Shown here: piece by piece, positions 33,642-43,356 of the stretch | Position numbering within the stretch: position 1 is the stretch's first letter | Layout of the letters: each line of letters opens with the position of its first letter | Source: CAVRUD01 sp963849635 | Lineage (GTDB): Bacteria; Chloroflexota; Chloroflexia; Thermomicrobiales; UBA6265 | Direction: 5' to 3' | Assembly (NCBI GenBank): GCA_963849635.1 | Contig: CAWKIA010000001.1 | Location: forward strand, 1-64,000 | DNA length: 64,000 bases | Program-made: the position numbers and the translations under genes | The notes under the pieces: generated by a model | What the model was told of the DNA's origin: nothing | Database searches by the model: none | Seen by the model: the letters and a program-made list of their open reading frames with translations, nothing else

Positions 33642-36208
33642 TTAGGCGAGGCCGTGGCGGAGGGCGAGGGCAGCGGCGGCGGTGCGGGTGTCGGCGCCGA
33701 GCTTGGCGAGGATGCTGGCGACGTGGTTGGAGGCGGTCTTGGTGGTGACGAAGATGGCCTCGCCGATTTCGCGGTCGGTGCGGCCCTCGACCAGGAGGCG
33801 GAGGACCTCGCGCTCTCGGGGAGTGAGGTTCGCGATGATCGAGGGGAGAGCGGCGGCGGTCGGCGGGCTGTCGGACCCGCCTTTGGCAAGCTCCTCGGCG
33901 GCTTGGGCCGCCTCTGCCACCGCCTGATCCGGTGAGAGCGCGCGACCGGCCGTCCAGGCGACTGCATACGGGGCGTCGCCGAGTGCGGTCCTGGCGGCGG
34001 TGGCGGTGGGATGCTCGGTCGTGCTTCCTGGTTGGGGCGCCGGCCCGTCGCCATCATCTCCGAAACTGTCCGCGGCTCCAATGAGTTTGGCGGCGGTGGC
34101 TGGCCGCCGGTGGGCGAGGAGAAGCTCGGCAAGCTTGCGGAGCCCGGTCCGCAGAATGGCAGGATTTTCGATGAGCCGGCCAAGGGCGATGCTCTCAACG
34201 AGCAGCGCCGCCGCACGGCCATCGTCACGCTGTTCCCGCACCAACAGGGCGAAGTCCGCCAGGGTGATAGCCAGGCTGCGAGCGTCGCCGAGTCCGCGCT
34301 GGATGGCAAGCGCCTCCTCGAAGAGCGTGACAGCCCGGGCGTGATCGCCTTCGCGTTGCACCGCCAGGGCCAGATTCGAGAGCGCCTGCGCGATCCGCTG
34401 CTGGTCGCCCAACTCGCGAAAGAACGTCACGCTCTCTGCCAAATAACTGGCCGCCCGGGCGTGATCTTCTTGCAATCGTGGCAACCAGGCCCAGATTGTT
34501 GGCCAGCACGCCCGACAACACGTGGTCGCCGATCTCGCGGGCAACGAGCAACGCTTCCTCGAAGAGTGCCGTGGCCTGAGCGTAATCCTCGCGGCGACCG
34601 GCGATGACGCCAAGATTGGACAGGGCGCCGGCGATTGCCGTCCCGTCCCCACGCTCGCGTGCGATCGCGAGGCTCTGCTCGGCGAGGGCGGCCGCACGGC
34701 GGTAGTCGGCGGCGGAGGCCGCAAGGCCGGAGGCTGAGCGGTAGCCCTCGCCACGCAGCGCGGCGAGCTCGGCACCGTTGGCCAGGTCGGCGGTTCGCTC
34801 CAGCCATCCTGCCCCCTGGCTCTGATAGCCGCGAATCTCCCAGAAGGCGGCGAACGCAATAGCCAGTCGGAGTGCTGATTCGGCCTCGCCGTTGTCGGCA
34901 GCCCAGGACAGTGCGGCGCGAACATTGTCGTGTTCCGCTTCGAGGCGATTCAGCCACCTCGTCTGTTCAGGTCCACGTAGGTTCGGTTGGGCACGTTCGG
35001 CCAGTTCCAGAAAGTAGAGGGCGTGAAGCCGGCGAAGGGTCTCGTCTTCGTGATGAGAGGCAAGCTGCTCCAATCCGTAGACGCGGATCGTCTCCAGCAT
35101 GCCGAAGCGCGGTTCGCCGTCAACGTCGTCCCGGCGCCGAATCAAGCTTTGGTCGGCGAGAGAACTGATGAGGTCGAGTGCCTGGGGGGGCGGAGACGCC
35201 GGAGGCACGAACGAGGCGTCTATCACTCGTTCGGCGGCCTCAATGGTGAAGCCGCCGGTGAAGACGGCGAGGCGACGGAAGCAGGCTTGCTCGTCGTCCA
35301 ACAAGAGGTCATGTGACCAGGCGATGGCGTTGCTCATGGTTTGGAGGCGGTCGGGGCGGTCGAGCGGACCGCCGGTGAGCAGACGCAGCCGGTCCGTCAG
35401 ACGAGCAAGGAGGGCTTCCGGGGAGAGGAGGCGCAGCCGCGCGGCCGCCAACTCGATCGCAAGCGGTAGACCGTCGAGCTGGCGGCAGATCTCGATGACG
35501 GTGCCGGCGTTCCCTTCGGTCAACTGGAAGTCGGGGTGCGCGGCCCGGGCCCGTTGCACGAAGAGGTCGACCGCTTCGGAGTCGTGAGACGTGAGACGTG
35601 AGACGTGAGTGGAGTGCCTCGTTCTCACGTCTCACGTCTGACGTCTCACGTCTCGGCAAGGTCAGCGGTGGGACCGGAAAGGTGTGCTCGCCGGAGGCGC
35701 GGAGCGGGGCGCGGCTGGTGGTGAGGATCTTCAGGCGCGGCGAGGACGCCAGGAGATCGGTGATCTGCGGAGCGGTCACGACCTGCTCGCAGTTGTCGAT
35801 CACCAGGAGCAGATGGCGATCGGCGAGGAGGGCGGCAATCTGGGATGCGAGCGATCGACCGCCCGACTCTCGCACACCGAGGGCCAGGGCGATGGTCGGG
35901 AGGACCAGGTCGGTGTCCGTGATTCGACTGAGGTCGGTGAAGGCAACGCCGTCGGCGAAGGACGGGGCGAGCTGGGTGGCCACGGCGAGTGCAAGACGTG
36001 TCTTGCCGGTTCCGCCGGGGCCGAGGAGGTTGATGAGGCGAACATGCTCCTGCTGGAGCAGTTCCGCGATGGCCGTCAACTCACGTTCACGACCGACGAG
36101 CGGCGTGAGCGGGCGCGGCAGCGCCCCCGGCCAGGCTGCGGGAAGCGGCTCGGGCGTCGGGAGCGCATAGACCGCAGGTTGTCCCTCGGCCGACGGCGCA
36201 TCGGACAT
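33642..36208 (-). CDS. LuxR-family regulator with ATPase and TPR domains (two frame breaks)
   Basis: Restored length is about 854 residues from ATG 36208. The N-terminal ATPase has PRPLTPLVGRERELTAI, Walker A LLGPGGTGKTRLA and LLLVIDNCEQVV. After PLTLP the frame runs into a heptamer hairpin array (35584-35650) that shifts it by one. It resumes SEAVDLFVQRARAAHPDF..CRQLDGLPLAIELAAARLRLL, and after a second one-base shift near 34480 continues RLQEDHARAASYLAES. TPR repeats follow, then the LuxR DNA-binding domain LTPREREVLRLLVEGRTDREIGEAIFVTTKTASNHVASILAKLG. The ligand is unknown. A paralog of 30855, with which it is convergent. Confidence 0.83.
35584..35650. repeat. Inverted heptamer array (GTGAGAC)/(GTCTCAC) inside a regulator gene
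   Basis: Three and a half GTGAGAC units from 35584, a 13-base spacer, then four TCTCACG units from 35623 (one altered). It encodes the peptide between the ATPase motifs and SEAVDLFVQ and can fold as a 27-bp hairpin. Each gained or lost heptamer shifts the reading frame by one. Confidence 0.75.
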
Positions 36209-36296
36209 CGCGGACCTCGACGAGCGTGCTTGGACGGGACCCGTGTGCAACGCACGCTACATCGTTCGAGGGCTGGCCGCAAGCGTTCGAGCATGG

Positions 36297-37745
36297 TCAT
36301 CTCCATCGCGGCAGCGCCTGTCCGAAGCGGGTGAGATCGCCGATGCGGTCGGTCGCGCGGGAGTTGTCCGCAGCGCGCAAGGTCAGTTTCGGACTCGTGA
36401 TTTTCTGGTTATTGCTGGCGAGGAAGTCCGAGAGCACGACGTGGTCGAGGCAGGAATCTGCTGTGAGGCAGTCGACCTGGGCTGCGGCAATGGCCTCGAA
36501 GAGCTCGAAAGAAACGCCGCTCTCGGCCTGGGTGCCCAGAGACATGTCCACGACGTAGGCGCCGACGCGGGCGTGGACGCGGAGGATCTGGTTGGTGCAG
36601 CCGCAGTCGTCCGGCCTGTCTTCGACGTAGGCGACGGCGAAGCTCTCGTCGCCGAGGGCTGCGGCATCGTCGATGAGCTCGACGTCGCGGACTTCGGCGC
36701 CGTCGTCCAACGGGAGAACATCCTCGATCCGTTGCGATCGGTCCTGGAGCCATTCCGAGGCCGCGTCATCATCTTCGAAGCGGTAGATGTCGGTCTGCCA
36801 GAACAACTGGTAGGGGAGGTCGGGATCGACCGCGTCAGCTCCCTCGATACGTTGGGTGGACTCGTAGGCATCGATGGCGTCGCCGGACGCTTCGGATCGA
36901 CGGGCGGACTCGTCGGGTGACTCCCAGCCGAAGGGCAGGTCTTCGCCATCGAGGCGGATGTACTGGTCCACGCCGATCTCGTAGGGGACGTCGTATTCGG
37001 GGTTTCCGAGTCGGAGGGCGTGGTTCCCGAGGCCGGGGGCGTCGCCATCCAATCCGGCATTGATGCGCTCCAGGAGCCGCTCGGCCAGGGATAGGATGTC
37101 GCTGACCACTGGTTCCGCGGCCATATCGACCGGGGTGTCCGAGTAGTCATAGATGCTGAGATAGGCGACGAGACGATCGGCGCGGAACGCGATCACGAGC
37201 TTATTTGCCTCAGGCTGCTGGACCATGATGGTCTCCTCGCCGATCCCCGCGTCGAGCTCGATCTGTTCGACGACGGGACTGTCGGCGCTCATCTCGTCGA
37301 GGATCTCGAAGCTCTCGGTGGCGCCATCGGCGTCTTCAAACTCGTTGATGGAAGCGGCGACGGCGCGGGTCGCGAAACGAGGATCGGCGGGGTCTGGGAG
37401 CGAGAGCCCGAAGTGATAGCTGCGCTGGTAGCCGGCGTCCGCCAGATGGTCTGAGACGTAGGTGACGCCGCTCGAATCATCTCCCCAGTTGCCGACCTGG
37501 AACGAAAGGTCGGCATCCGATCCGCTGGGTCCGCCGGCGCGGATCTCGTAACCGTCGAGCCCGTCGCTCTCCAGATCAGAGGGCGTCAAGGCCATCGCCG
37601 CCAGGTCGAGCGGCGTGTCCGAGGCTGCTTCGGCTGCGCGTGAGGACGGATCCAGCAGCGAGCCGAGCAGCGCGAAGAGCATCAGGAGGGCGACGACCGC
37701 CCGGGTCGGGTTGTGCTGGCGGACGAGGTGGTTCGATGGGGTCAT
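36297..37745 (-). CDS. Secreted hypothetical protein, paralog of 37752
   Basis: 482 residues with a signal peptide (AVVALLMLFALLGSLLDPS). The mature start TPLDLAAMALTPSDLESDGLDGYEIRAGG matches the neighbouring protein at 37752 (AIDLAAMALTPDDLAADDLYGYGIAGGG), so the two form one family. Further, both share YQR/QAYELRL, DxLLAE.. and a C-terminal stretch with paired cysteines (DDCGCTN, DCLTADSCLD). It is acidic overall. Family unknown to me; a lipoprotein Cys is absent, so a free secreted protein is likely. Last gene of a four-gene operon; six bases separate it from the stop of 37752. Confidence 0.72.
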   Translation of the reverse strand: MTPSNHLVRQHNPTRAVVALLMLFALLGSLLDPSSRAAEAASDTPLDLAAMALTPSDLESDGLDGYEIRAGGPSGSDADLSFQVGNWGDDSSGVTYVSDHLADAGYQRSYHFGLSLPDPADPRFATRAVAASINEFEDADGATESFEILDEMSADSPVVEQIELDAGIGEETIMVQQPEANKLVIAFRADRLVAYLSIYDYSDTPVDMAAEPVVSDILSLAERLLERINAGLDGDAPGLGNHALRLGNPEYDVPYEIGVDQYIRLDGEDLPFGWESPDESARRSEASGDAIDAYESTQRIEGADAVDPDLPYQLFWQTDIYRFEDDDAASEWLQDRSQRIEDVLPLDDGAEVRDVELIDDAAALGDESFAVAYVEDRPDDCGCTNQILRVHARVGAYVVDMSLGTQAESGVSFELFEAIAAAQVDCLTADSCLDHVVLSDFLASNNQKITSPKLTLRAADNSRATDRIGDLTRFGQALPRWR

Positions 37746-37751
37746 GCTAGG

Positions 37752-39563
37752 TTACTCCTCGGGCAGGACCAGGCCGGCGAGGAGGTCCTCGCGGGCGGCG
37801 GCTCGTGCCGGGTAATGGTCGAGGGGGCCGGTGTGGGTGATGACGAGCGCGAGGTCTCCGTCCGCGAAGGTGCGGCATTCGACGTAGTAGAAGGAACGGG
37901 TGGCGTCGTCGAGGGTGACGCCGTAGGCGGCGTAGGCAAGGTCGGTGGTGCTGGCGGCGACAGGAATGCCGTCTGCGTCGGTGACCTGTTTGACGCTGCC
38001 GTAGGCTTCGTCGTCGGCGAAACCTGCCGTGAGGTCCCCGATGCAGACCGTGGCGTCATCGGTGGAGGGATAGACGGAGAGGTTGAGGGTGGTGGACGTG
38101 TCCAATTGAAAGAGGGTCAGCCGGTCAGCGGCGGCGTCCGGCTCGTCGGCTCCTGCAGTCCAGGTAGCAGCGTCGTAGGTCAGTTCCACGCCGAAGATCG
38201 GGCCGACGTAGGTGCGCGGCTGGGATGGAACGGTGCCGGTGTAGGGCAGCAATTGGGCGGAATCTTCGGCGGCGTCCTGAACCATCGCGGTCAGGGCGGC
38301 GGGGAGCGAGGTGGGTTCGGCGCAGAAGCCGTTCTCGAGGCAGTCGGCCTGGGCGGCGGCAAGGTCTTCGAGGGCGCCGTAGGGAACCCACTCCGTGCCG
38401 ATGAGCTGGACCTGGGCGACCTGAGGACCGACGCGGAGGAGGTAGGTCTCGTAGTTGAGGTCGACGTCGTTGTCGGCCCAGTGGGCGGTTTGCTCGTAGG
38501 CGATGAATTCTTCCCCGTATTCGCGCAGGCCGGAGATCTCCTCGTAATTGCTGGATGGGTCGCTGCCGGCAATGCGGGTTGGGGTGTCGCGGAGGTAGGC
38601 CGCGGCGATCTCCTCATCGGCGAAGCGGAGGACGAATCCGCTGAGGTAGGTATCTTGTTCGGCCAGACCGCCGGTGACGAAGCGCTGGCTGACTTGGTAC
38701 TCGGCGACGATCCCGGCCTCGGCCACGGCGGTTTGCTCGGACTCGGTGAGGATGGGCTGACCAGCGATCTGCAGGATGCGCTGGTTGGCGACGGTGTAGT
38801 GGTCCCAAAGCGGGATGACGCCGTCGCCGTCCAGGCGCAGCGTCTGCGGGGCGGGGCCGGCGGCAGAGTCGTCGGATTGCGTCAGGATGCGGGCCAGCAC
38901 AATCGAGGCGAACCGGGTGACGTTGGCGACCGCGGGGATGCCGCCGACGAAGTCGACGAGGCGAACGGAGCCGATCATTCGGCCGGAGCGAAAGGTCAAG
39001 TCAAGGCCGTGGTGGGGTGACAGGGTGGTGCCGATGAGGCGGGTCATGGTCGACTCGTCGCCGATGGAGGCGTCGCTGCTGACCTGGATCGCGGTCATGA
39101 CGCCGACCCAGCCGGTCACGATCGGGAAGGCGGCGATGGCGCCGTGCTCGTCGGCGTACTCCTGGATGGTGGTTCGCACGCTCTGGGCGAGGGTGCCGTC
39201 GGCGGTGGGGAGGTCGAGGCGCAGCTCGTAGGCCTGGAGCAGGGAGGTGTCGGTGACGAGGTCGCGCGTCTCGCTTTCCTGAAGATCCTGTTCGAAGGCC
39301 AGTGAGGCGGCGACTGCCTCCGGCGACAGCGTGCCGCCGCCGGCGATGCCGTAGCCGTAGAGGTCGTCGGCGGCGAGATCGTCCGGGGTGAGCGCCATCG
39401 CGGCGAGGTCGATCGCACTGGGTGATCGGTGATCGGTGATGGGAGCTGCGGCCGCGAGGGACGGGGTCGATCGCAGCGCCGGCCCGACGAGGATGGCCAG
39501 GGTCAGGAGGATGGCGAGGGGGCGTGGCAGGCGGCGTGGGTCAGCGCTGCGATCGGGTGTCAT
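37752..39563 (-). CDS. Secreted hypothetical protein, paralog of 36297
   Basis: 603 residues; signal peptide PLAILLTLAILVGPALRSTPSLAAAA. Mature part opens with the shared AIDLAAMALTPDDL motif. Between signal and motif the DNA is a GGTGATC heptamer array (about 39421-39441), translated ITDHRSPS. Two similar halves are seen: AYELRLDLPTADGTLAQ..., and a later AEYQVSQRFVTGGLAEQDTYLSGFVLRFADEEIAAAYL. Two cysteines (DCLENGFCAE) match the pair of the sister protein. The C-terminal 200 residues (VGPIFGVELTYDAATW) look like a PsbP/LpqN-type beta domain. Its ATG overlaps the previous stop codon by ATGA. Function unknown. Confidence 0.72.
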   Translation of the reverse strand: MTPDRSADPRRLPRPLAILLTLAILVGPALRSTPSLAAAAPITDHRSPSAIDLAAMALTPDDLAADDLYGYGIAGGGTLSPEAVAASLAFEQDLQESETRDLVTDTSLLQAYELRLDLPTADGTLAQSVRTTIQEYADEHGAIAAFPIVTGWVGVMTAIQVSSDASIGDESTMTRLIGTTLSPHHGLDLTFRSGRMIGSVRLVDFVGGIPAVANVTRFASIVLARILTQSDDSAAGPAPQTLRLDGDGVIPLWDHYTVANQRILQIAGQPILTESEQTAVAEAGIVAEYQVSQRFVTGGLAEQDTYLSGFVLRFADEEIAAAYLRDTPTRIAGSDPSSNYEEISGLREYGEEFIAYEQTAHWADNDVDLNYETYLLRVGPQVAQVQLIGTEWVPYGALEDLAAAQADCLENGFCAEPTSLPAALTAMVQDAAEDSAQLLPYTGTVPSQPRTYVGPIFGVELTYDAATWTAGADEPDAAADRLTLFQLDTSTTLNLSVYPSTDDATVCIGDLTAGFADDEAYGSVKQVTDADGIPVAASTTDLAYAAYGVTLDDATRSFYYVECRTFADGDLALVITHTGPLDHYPARAAAREDLLAGLVLPEE

Positions 39564-40742
39564 CGGGTGGTGTCTCCTTGGGAGTCCAGCGGTGGACTAC
39601 GGCTTGGCGTAGCCGGATTGTTGACGTCGAAGATGGCCGGCCGGGAGGCCTCCTCAAGGAGGTCGAGGAGGATGGCGGCTTGCTCCTCGGCGCGCTCGAT
39701 CTCGGATTCAAACGCTTCGTCGTCGAACGCGAAGCTACCGGCGGCCTGGGCTAGGGCGTCGGTGAGGCCGAGGTAGGCCTCGTGGATCTCCTCATAGCCG
39801 GACGGCGGCGTGAGCTCCAGGCTCTGCTGGTAGTCATCAAGCCAGGTGCCGAAGATTCCGCCGAGCTCGAAGAGCGTGGCCGTGTCGCTCAGGTCCAAGT
39901 TCGGGTCTTCGATGAGGGTGTAGAAGTCGTTGATGGAGTCGGAGAGCTCGTCGAAGGAGGCCTTGAGGGTGGCGACGTACTCGTCCTCGGCCGCGCTTGA
40001 GTCGCCGGCGGAATCGTCTTCCTCGGCGGCGGCGCTGTCGAAGGCGTCTGCGAGGCGGACGTTCTCCTGGTCGGCCTCAGCCTCCTCGTCGTTCTCGTCT
40101 TCTTCGGCGGTGCCGGGGTCGAAATATTGCTCTCCCCACCCGAGCCCGAACTCGACGGAGATTAGATCCGCCGTCGCGAGTTCCCAAGGACGTAGCGCGT
40201 GCAGGTCGCCGACCCAGATGCCGGCATCGTATTGCTCGTAGACATCCTCGCCGACGACCGCGGCGAGATCGGAGCTTTGGACGTTGACGTAGAAGCTCAC
40301 GGACGTCTCGTCACCGATCCATCCGTTGGCGTAGTCGCTCGGCAGGAACGTCTCGAGGATGTCGAGGACCCGATCATGGCCCGGATGCCGTCTTCGGGGA
40401 CGAAGGTCAGGTAGATGAGCCGGTCGTCGTCGAAGTAGGCATAGAGCGGTGCCGCCGCCGAAGTCGGAAATGGCGTAGGGCTCGCCGAACGGCGGCTGCT
40501 GCGACTCCTCGTCAAGCGGTTCGCCATAGGCAGTCCTCGAAGTCGTCCCGGGTGCTGCCGAAGCGGCCGGCGAGCGGGTCGCTGGCAAAATGAGCTGCGG
40601 ACGTGGGGGCGTCGTTGGCCAGCGGGCTGGCGCTGGCGCCGTGCCCGGTGAGGAGCAAGACGGCGGCGACCACCAGTGTGGCGATCGCACGGACCAGGTT
40701 GCGGGCGCGGGCTGACGCGACGGTGGAGTAAAACGCTTCCAT
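39560..40742 (-). CDS. Secreted acidic hypothetical protein (three frame breaks)
   Basis: MEAFYSTVASARARNLVRAIATLVVAAVLLLTGHGASA is a signal peptide. The frame must be changed near 40520, 40450 and 40380 to read TAYGEPLDEESQQPPFGEPYAISDFGGG, PLYAYFDDDRLIYLTFVPEDGIRAMIG, then RVLDILETFLPSDYANGWIGDE, followed by an open frame to 39560. The restored C-terminal half has an Asp/Glu-rich block (EEDENDEEAEADQE) and a helical segment with ASFDELSDSINDFYTLIEDPNLDL. About 394 residues. No family recognised. It is the second gene of the operon and overlaps 39563 by four bases. Confidence 0.68.
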
Positions 40743-40801
40743 CGGGTTCCTCCGTGATTATTGGGTGCTCGTGGTTAAGGGTGGCCGCGGCTCTATCAGG
40801 C

Positions 40802-41002
40802 TCAGGCGGCAGTGAAGAGGAGGGTCGGGCCGACTCTGTCGTAGACGCGGACTTCGGGAGTGGGATCGGGCGAGCTTGTCGTGGCAACGGCGATCAGGCC
40901 CCAGACGAGGATGACGATGAGGGTGACGGCTAGGTAGGCGGCGGGGCGGATCGGACGCTCTTGCCAGCGGTCCCACTCATCCCATTGATTGCGGTGGGTC
41001 AT
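40802..41002 (-). CDS. Small single-pass membrane protein
   Basis: 66 residues, MTHRNQWDEWDRWQERPIRP, then one helix AAYLAVTLIVILVWGLIAVA, then a short outside tail. The ATG at 41002 lies behind AGGGAACCCGAA. First gene of the minus-strand operon with the three secreted proteins. Its charge pattern suggests an inside N-terminus. Function unknown. Confidence 0.6.
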   Translation of the reverse strand: MTHRNQWDEWDRWQERPIRPAAYLAVTLIVILVWGLIAVATTSSPDPTPEVRVYDRVGPTLLFTAA

Positions 41003-41471
41003 TTCGGGTTCCCTGCTCCTTGCGCCTGCTGTGGGACTTCCGATCGCGATCTCGGAAGCCCGGTGTCGTGATGACCTTGGTCTGGTCATCAGGATAGGGA
41101 GCGGTTGAGGGCGGCACATGAGGAGGACTGCCCAGGTTTTCGAATGGATCGGAGTAGTGGGGGAGTAGGGAGGATTACATGGAACGGTGGCGTTCGGCGT
41201 TAGGAGATCTCGTGTGGATGAAGTTGATGTAGGGGGCTGCGGGGATTGCTGAGGACCCGATCGATGACGGTCGGGTTAATTGAGTATGCCGATTCCGTAA
41301 CTTCTTCGATGTATCTGATTACCCAGTGGGGCACGATGCCGGCGTGGGACTACGCAATATGGAGCAGCGGGTGATGCCGATTGGTCACCAGAAACACGCG
41401 CAGCCCCGCCGGGTGGAATGACGCCTGGAAACGCCAGGTGATCGTTGGTGAACGAATAGGAGATGCACGAG
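41003..41471. other. Gene-free stretch
   Basis: I see no supported gene in these 470 bases between the divergent membrane protein and the ABM gene. There is no TTGAG promoter and no strong hairpin. Confidence 0.4.
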
Positions 41472-41771
41472 ATGTACGGAACCGTGGCGAAGTTGCAGAT
41501 CAAGCCGGGGATGGAGCAGGCCCTGAAAGCGGTCAGTGAGCAGGGTCAGACCGAGATCGACGGCATCATCGGGCAATACGTCTACCGGATGGATTCAGAG
41601 CCGAACGTTTACTACCTGGCGGTGATGTTCAGCGACAAGGAGGCCTACGAGGCGAACGCGGCCAGCCCGGAGCAGCACGAGCGCTACAAGGCCTACCGGG
41701 ACCTTCTTGCCGCCGAGCCGGAATGGCATGACGGGGAGATCGTCTTCGCGGACGGGCCGCCGTCGGCTTAG
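41472..41771 (+). CDS. Antibiotic-biosynthesis-monooxygenase (ABM) domain protein
   Basis: A 99-residue ferredoxin-like ABM domain: MYGTVAKLQIKPGMEQALKAVSEQ, IIGQYVYRMDSEPNVYYLAVMFSDKEAYEANAASPEQHERYKAYRDLL. The ATG at 41472 is chosen because AGGAG lies ten bases upstream; an ATG nine bases earlier abuts it. The final third carries the usual W-x-D end. Related to, but distinct from, the copy at 24157. The substrate is unknown. A hairpin repeat follows at 41793. Confidence 0.85.
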   Translation: MYGTVAKLQIKPGMEQALKAVSEQGQTEIDGIIGQYVYRMDSEPNVYYLAVMFSDKEAYEANAASPEQHERYKAYRDLLAAEPEWHDGEIVFADGPPSA

Positions 41772-41792
41772 GCGTTTGGTGGTTGGGAACAG

Positions 41793-41850
41793 CCCCCTAA
41801 CTCCCCGACCCCCCCGTTCTTCCGCCGCGGCAGAAGAACGGGGGAGATGT
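41793..41850. repeat. CCCCCTAACTCCCC hairpin repeat, copy 3
   Basis: CCCCCCGTTCTTCCGCCGC pairs with GCGGCAGAAGAACGGGGG, directly before the ribosome-binding site of the oxidase gene. Confidence 0.6.
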
Positions 41851-41881
41851 GGCGCCGAACGAGACGAAAGGGAGACAACCG

Positions 41882-43327
41882 ATGGTTGCACAAGAAACAC
41901 GCACGGCAGTCGCTGGAGCGATCGACGAGGATGCGATTGCGGTGTTGCAGGAGCGCATCCGGGGGGAGGTGCTGACGCCGAGCCACCCCGGATACGAAGC
42001 GGCCCGGGCGGTGCAGAACGGTCTGATCACCCGGAGACCCGGGGCGATCGTGCGGTGTGCCGGGGTGGCAGACGTGGTCGAGGTTGTCAATTTGGCCCGC
42101 GACCGGGGTGTCGTGCTCTCGGTCCGGGGTGGTGGTCACAACGTGGCCGGGAATGCCCTGAACGAGGGCGGGGTCGTGATCGACCTCTCCGGGATGCGCG
42201 GGGTCCATGTCGATCCGGGCGTGCGGACGGCGCGGGCCCAGGGCGGGGCGACCTGGGGCGATGTCGACCGGGAGACGCAGGTCTTCGGGTTGGCCACTCC
42301 GGGCGGGGTGATCTCGACGACTGGCATTGGCGGGTTGACCCTGCACGGCGGGTGGGGCTGGCTGCGGCGCAAGCACGGCTACAGCCTGGACAACCTGCTC
42401 TCGGTCGAGATCGTGACGGCCGACGGCCAGGTGCGGACGGCCAGCGCGACCGAGCACCCGGATCTCTTCTGGGCCGTGCGCGGCGCGGGCAGTAACTTCG
42501 GCGTGGTGACCTCGTTCGAGTTCGCGCTGCACCCGGTCGGGCCAGAGGTGGCGCTCTGCGCACCGGCGTATGCCCTGGAAGACGCGGCCAAGGTTCTGCC
42601 GGCCTGGCGCGACTTCATGGCCAAGGCACCGGACGAGGTCTCGGGCAACGTGCTCTTCTGGAGCGTGCCGCCCGCGGAGATCTTCCCGGCCGAGTTGCAC
42701 GGCCGCCCGATCGTGATCCTGGCATCGGTGTACGCGGGGGACGCGGAGACCGGCATGCGGGTCATGCAGCCGATGCGCGAGCTGGCTACTCCGCTCCTCG
42801 ATCTGAGCGGGATCGAGCCGTACACGGTGCTGCAGAGCAGCTTCGACTGGGCGATCCCCAAGGGCGGTCTCTACTACTGGAAGTCGCTCTATCTGAACGG
42901 GCTGGACGAGCCGACCATTGACGCGATCATCCAGTGCGCGGCGGACCGGCCGACGCCGGAATCGCTGGTCGAACTCTGGGGTTTGGGAGGAGCACCGAGC
43001 CGGGTGTCGTCCGGGGATACGGCCTTTGGTCGCCGCGATGCACCGTTCCTACTCAGCCTTGCGACCTGCTGGTCCGACCCGGCGCTTACTGATGGGTGCA
43101 TCGACTGGACGCGGCAGACGTGGTCGGCGATGCGCCGCTTCTCCGACGGCGGGCTCTACCTGAACTTCGCCGGGTTTGGTGAAGAGAAGGAGGCCCTTCT
43201 GCGGGAGGGCTACGGCGCCAACTACGATCGGCTGGCGGCCCTGAAGGGGCAATTCGACCCCGGCAACCTGTTCCGGATGAACCTCAACATCAAGCCGGCG
43301 GCACCGACTGCGGCGGCAGCCGACTGA
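41882..43327 (+). CDS. FAD-linked oxidase, berberine-bridge-enzyme-like
   Basis: 481 residues, FAD_binding_4 plus BBE. RGGGHNVAGNALNEGGVVIDLSGM carries His86, the expected covalent FAD site. ISTTGIGGLTLHGGWGWLRRKHG and NFGVVTSFEFALHPVGP follow, and the C-terminal LKGQFDPGNLFRMNLNIKPA is the BBE end. AAAGGGAG lies upstream of the chosen ATG. Only about half of the residues match the oxidase at 346, so they are distant paralogs with probably different substrates. Confidence 0.92.
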   Translation: MVAQETRTAVAGAIDEDAIAVLQERIRGEVLTPSHPGYEAARAVQNGLITRRPGAIVRCAGVADVVEVVNLARDRGVVLSVRGGGHNVAGNALNEGGVVIDLSGMRGVHVDPGVRTARAQGGATWGDVDRETQVFGLATPGGVISTTGIGGLTLHGGWGWLRRKHGYSLDNLLSVEIVTADGQVRTASATEHPDLFWAVRGAGSNFGVVTSFEFALHPVGPEVALCAPAYALEDAAKVLPAWRDFMAKAPDEVSGNVLFWSVPPAEIFPAELHGRPIVILASVYAGDAETGMRVMQPMRELATPLLDLSGIEPYTVLQSSFDWAIPKGGLYYWKSLYLNGLDEPTIDAIIQCAADRPTPESLVELWGLGGAPSRVSSGDTAFGRRDAPFLLSLATCWSDPALTDGCIDWTRQTWSAMRRFSDGGLYLNFAGFGEEKEALLREGYGANYDRLAALKGQFDPGNLFRMNLNIKPAAPTAAAAD

Positions 43328-43356
43328 GGAGGCACCCATCAGGAAAGGAGGATGTC

